Assembly (NCBI GenBank): GCA_020433785.1
Contig: JAGRCC010001108.1
Location: 1 to 5,565 of the forward strand
DNA: 5,565 nucleotides
Direction of reading: 5' to 3'
From: Anaerolineae bacterium
Lineage (GTDB): Bacteria > Chloroflexota > Anaerolineae > 4572-78 > J111
This document shows, piece after piece, positions 5,399 through 5,565 of this stretch; position 1 is the stretch's first letter, and each line of letters starts with the position of its first letter. The position numbers and the translations under genes were made by a program. The notes beneath the pieces are model-generated. The model had not been told where the DNA came from. It did not search any database and saw only the letters and a list, made by a program, of their open reading frames with translations.

Positions 5399-5456
5399 AA
5401 GTAACGGTCAGCTTTTAGGTATCAGCCGTCACCTTATCGCGAAGGATTACGTGGAA

Positions 5457-5486
5457 CTGACCATTCGGCTATGCAAATCCTATACT
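5457..5486 (+). promoter_or_regulatory. Candidate promoter of the gene starting at 5555
   Basis: CTGACC (5457-5462, 4 of 6 to TTGACA) and TATACT (5481-5486, 5 of 6 to TATAAT) are 18 bases apart. Transcription would start near 5493, placing the whole heptamer array and the ribosome binding site in a leader of about 62 bases. The match is moderate. No terminator is visible after the stop at 5398, so read-through from the upstream pair is also possible. Confidence 0.4.
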
Positions 5487-5498
5487 TACGAAGAGCAA

Positions 5499-5540
5499 AC
5501 TAACAGCTAATCGCTGAATGCTAACGGCTAATAGCTTACC
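5499..5540 (+). repeat. Degenerate heptamer tandem array, six units (consensus GCTAAYR)
   Basis: Consecutive 7-base units are ACTAACA, GCTAATC, GCTGAAT, GCTAACG, GCTAATA and GCTTACC. The trinucleotide GCT begins at 5506, 5513, 5520, 5527 and 5534, so the period is exactly 7. The array ends 1 base before the AAAAGGA ribosome binding site. Heptanucleotide arrays between genes are known, for example the STRR sequences of cyanobacteria; whether this one belongs to a genome-wide family cannot be told from here. Confidence 0.75.
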
Positions 5541-5541
5541 C

Positions 5542-5548
5542 AAAAGGA
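5542..5548 (+). promoter_or_regulatory. Ribosome binding site of the gene at the right edge
   Basis: AAAAGGA (5542-5548) lies 6 bases before an ATG at 5555, a good Shine-Dalgarno at good spacing. It is the main evidence that a gene starts there. Confidence 0.65.
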
Positions 5549-5554
5549 TAACCC

Positions 5555-5565
5555 ATGCACGCAGA
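5555..5565 (+). CDS. Start of a rightward gene, truncated by the window edge
   Basis: ATG at 5555 begins MHA and then runs off the window. Only three full codons are visible, so nothing can be said about the product. It is called a gene because of the strong ribosome binding site and the candidate promoter upstream. It follows the tautomerase/DUF4380 pair in the same direction, with 156 bases between. Confidence 0.55.

Noticed and set aside
5404..5429. ACGG / CCGT inverted repeat after the DUF4380-like gene as a terminator
   Set aside because: Only about 5 bp with a 16-base loop and no following T-run.
1..5565. Search for CRISPR arrays, insertion-sequence ends, toxin-antitoxin pairs, tRNA genes and phage genes
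   Set aside because: No repeat-spacer pattern, transposase motif, cloverleaf or phage-like product was seen on either strand.

Overview
The window is bacterial chromosomal DNA. It looks like ordinary housekeeping and accessory sequence: I see no integrase, transposase, CRISPR array, phage module, rRNA or tRNA. Short intergenic gaps, Shine-Dalgarno sequences, sigma-70-like promoter boxes and a T-tailed hairpin terminator all point to Bacteria. The gene set (TruD, a type I methionine aminopeptidase, a pentapeptide-repeat protein, a DUF218/YdcF protein, a small tautomerase and a DUF4380-like protein) would suit a Chloroflexota-type or other environmental genome. That placement is a weak impression from family distribution and was not tested.

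Layout. (i) Bases 1-113 hold the 3' end of a rightward gene that resembles the C-terminus of a STAS-domain anti-sigma-factor antagonist. A strand-polar hairpin terminator follows at 141-172. (ii) Bases 2758-246 are a compact leftward operon, map - pentapeptide-repeat gene - truD, with gaps of 22 and 10 bases and a promoter carrying a perfect TATAAT at 2793-2798. (iii) Bases 2759-3103 form a 345-base AT-rich divergent intergenic region with the map promoter, a good rightward promoter (2977-3005), a 12-bp palindrome, a 12-bp direct repeat and nested inverted repeats. (iv) Bases 3104-3310 encode a 68-residue charged helical protein of unknown function. (v) Bases 4201/4273-3333 are a leftward pair, an unrecognised small ORF overlapping a membrane-anchored YdcF/DUF218 protein by ATGA. 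(vi) Bases 4290-5398 are a rightward two-gene unit, a 4-oxalocrotonate-tautomerase-family protein followed after 2 bases by a DUF4380-like sugar-mutarotase-fold protein, visibly richer in G+C than its left neighbours. (vii) Bases 5399-5565 are the leader of a further rightward gene, with a candidate promoter, six units of a heptamer repeat, a strong ribosome binding site and the first codons.

How the genes may work together. Map and TruD both belong to translation: Map trims the initiator Met and TruD modifies U13 of tRNA-Glu. Their joint operon is therefore reasonable, and the pentapeptide gene between them is the odd member. The tautomerase needs Met removed to expose its catalytic Pro1, which is the reaction Map performs, though this is true cell-wide and does not prove a local link. 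The tautomerase/DUF4380 pair could be a small carbohydrate or keto-acid module, but the substrate is unknown. I did not find a clear new system. The most unusual items are the heptamer array in the leader at the right end and the nested repeats between map and the 68-residue gene.
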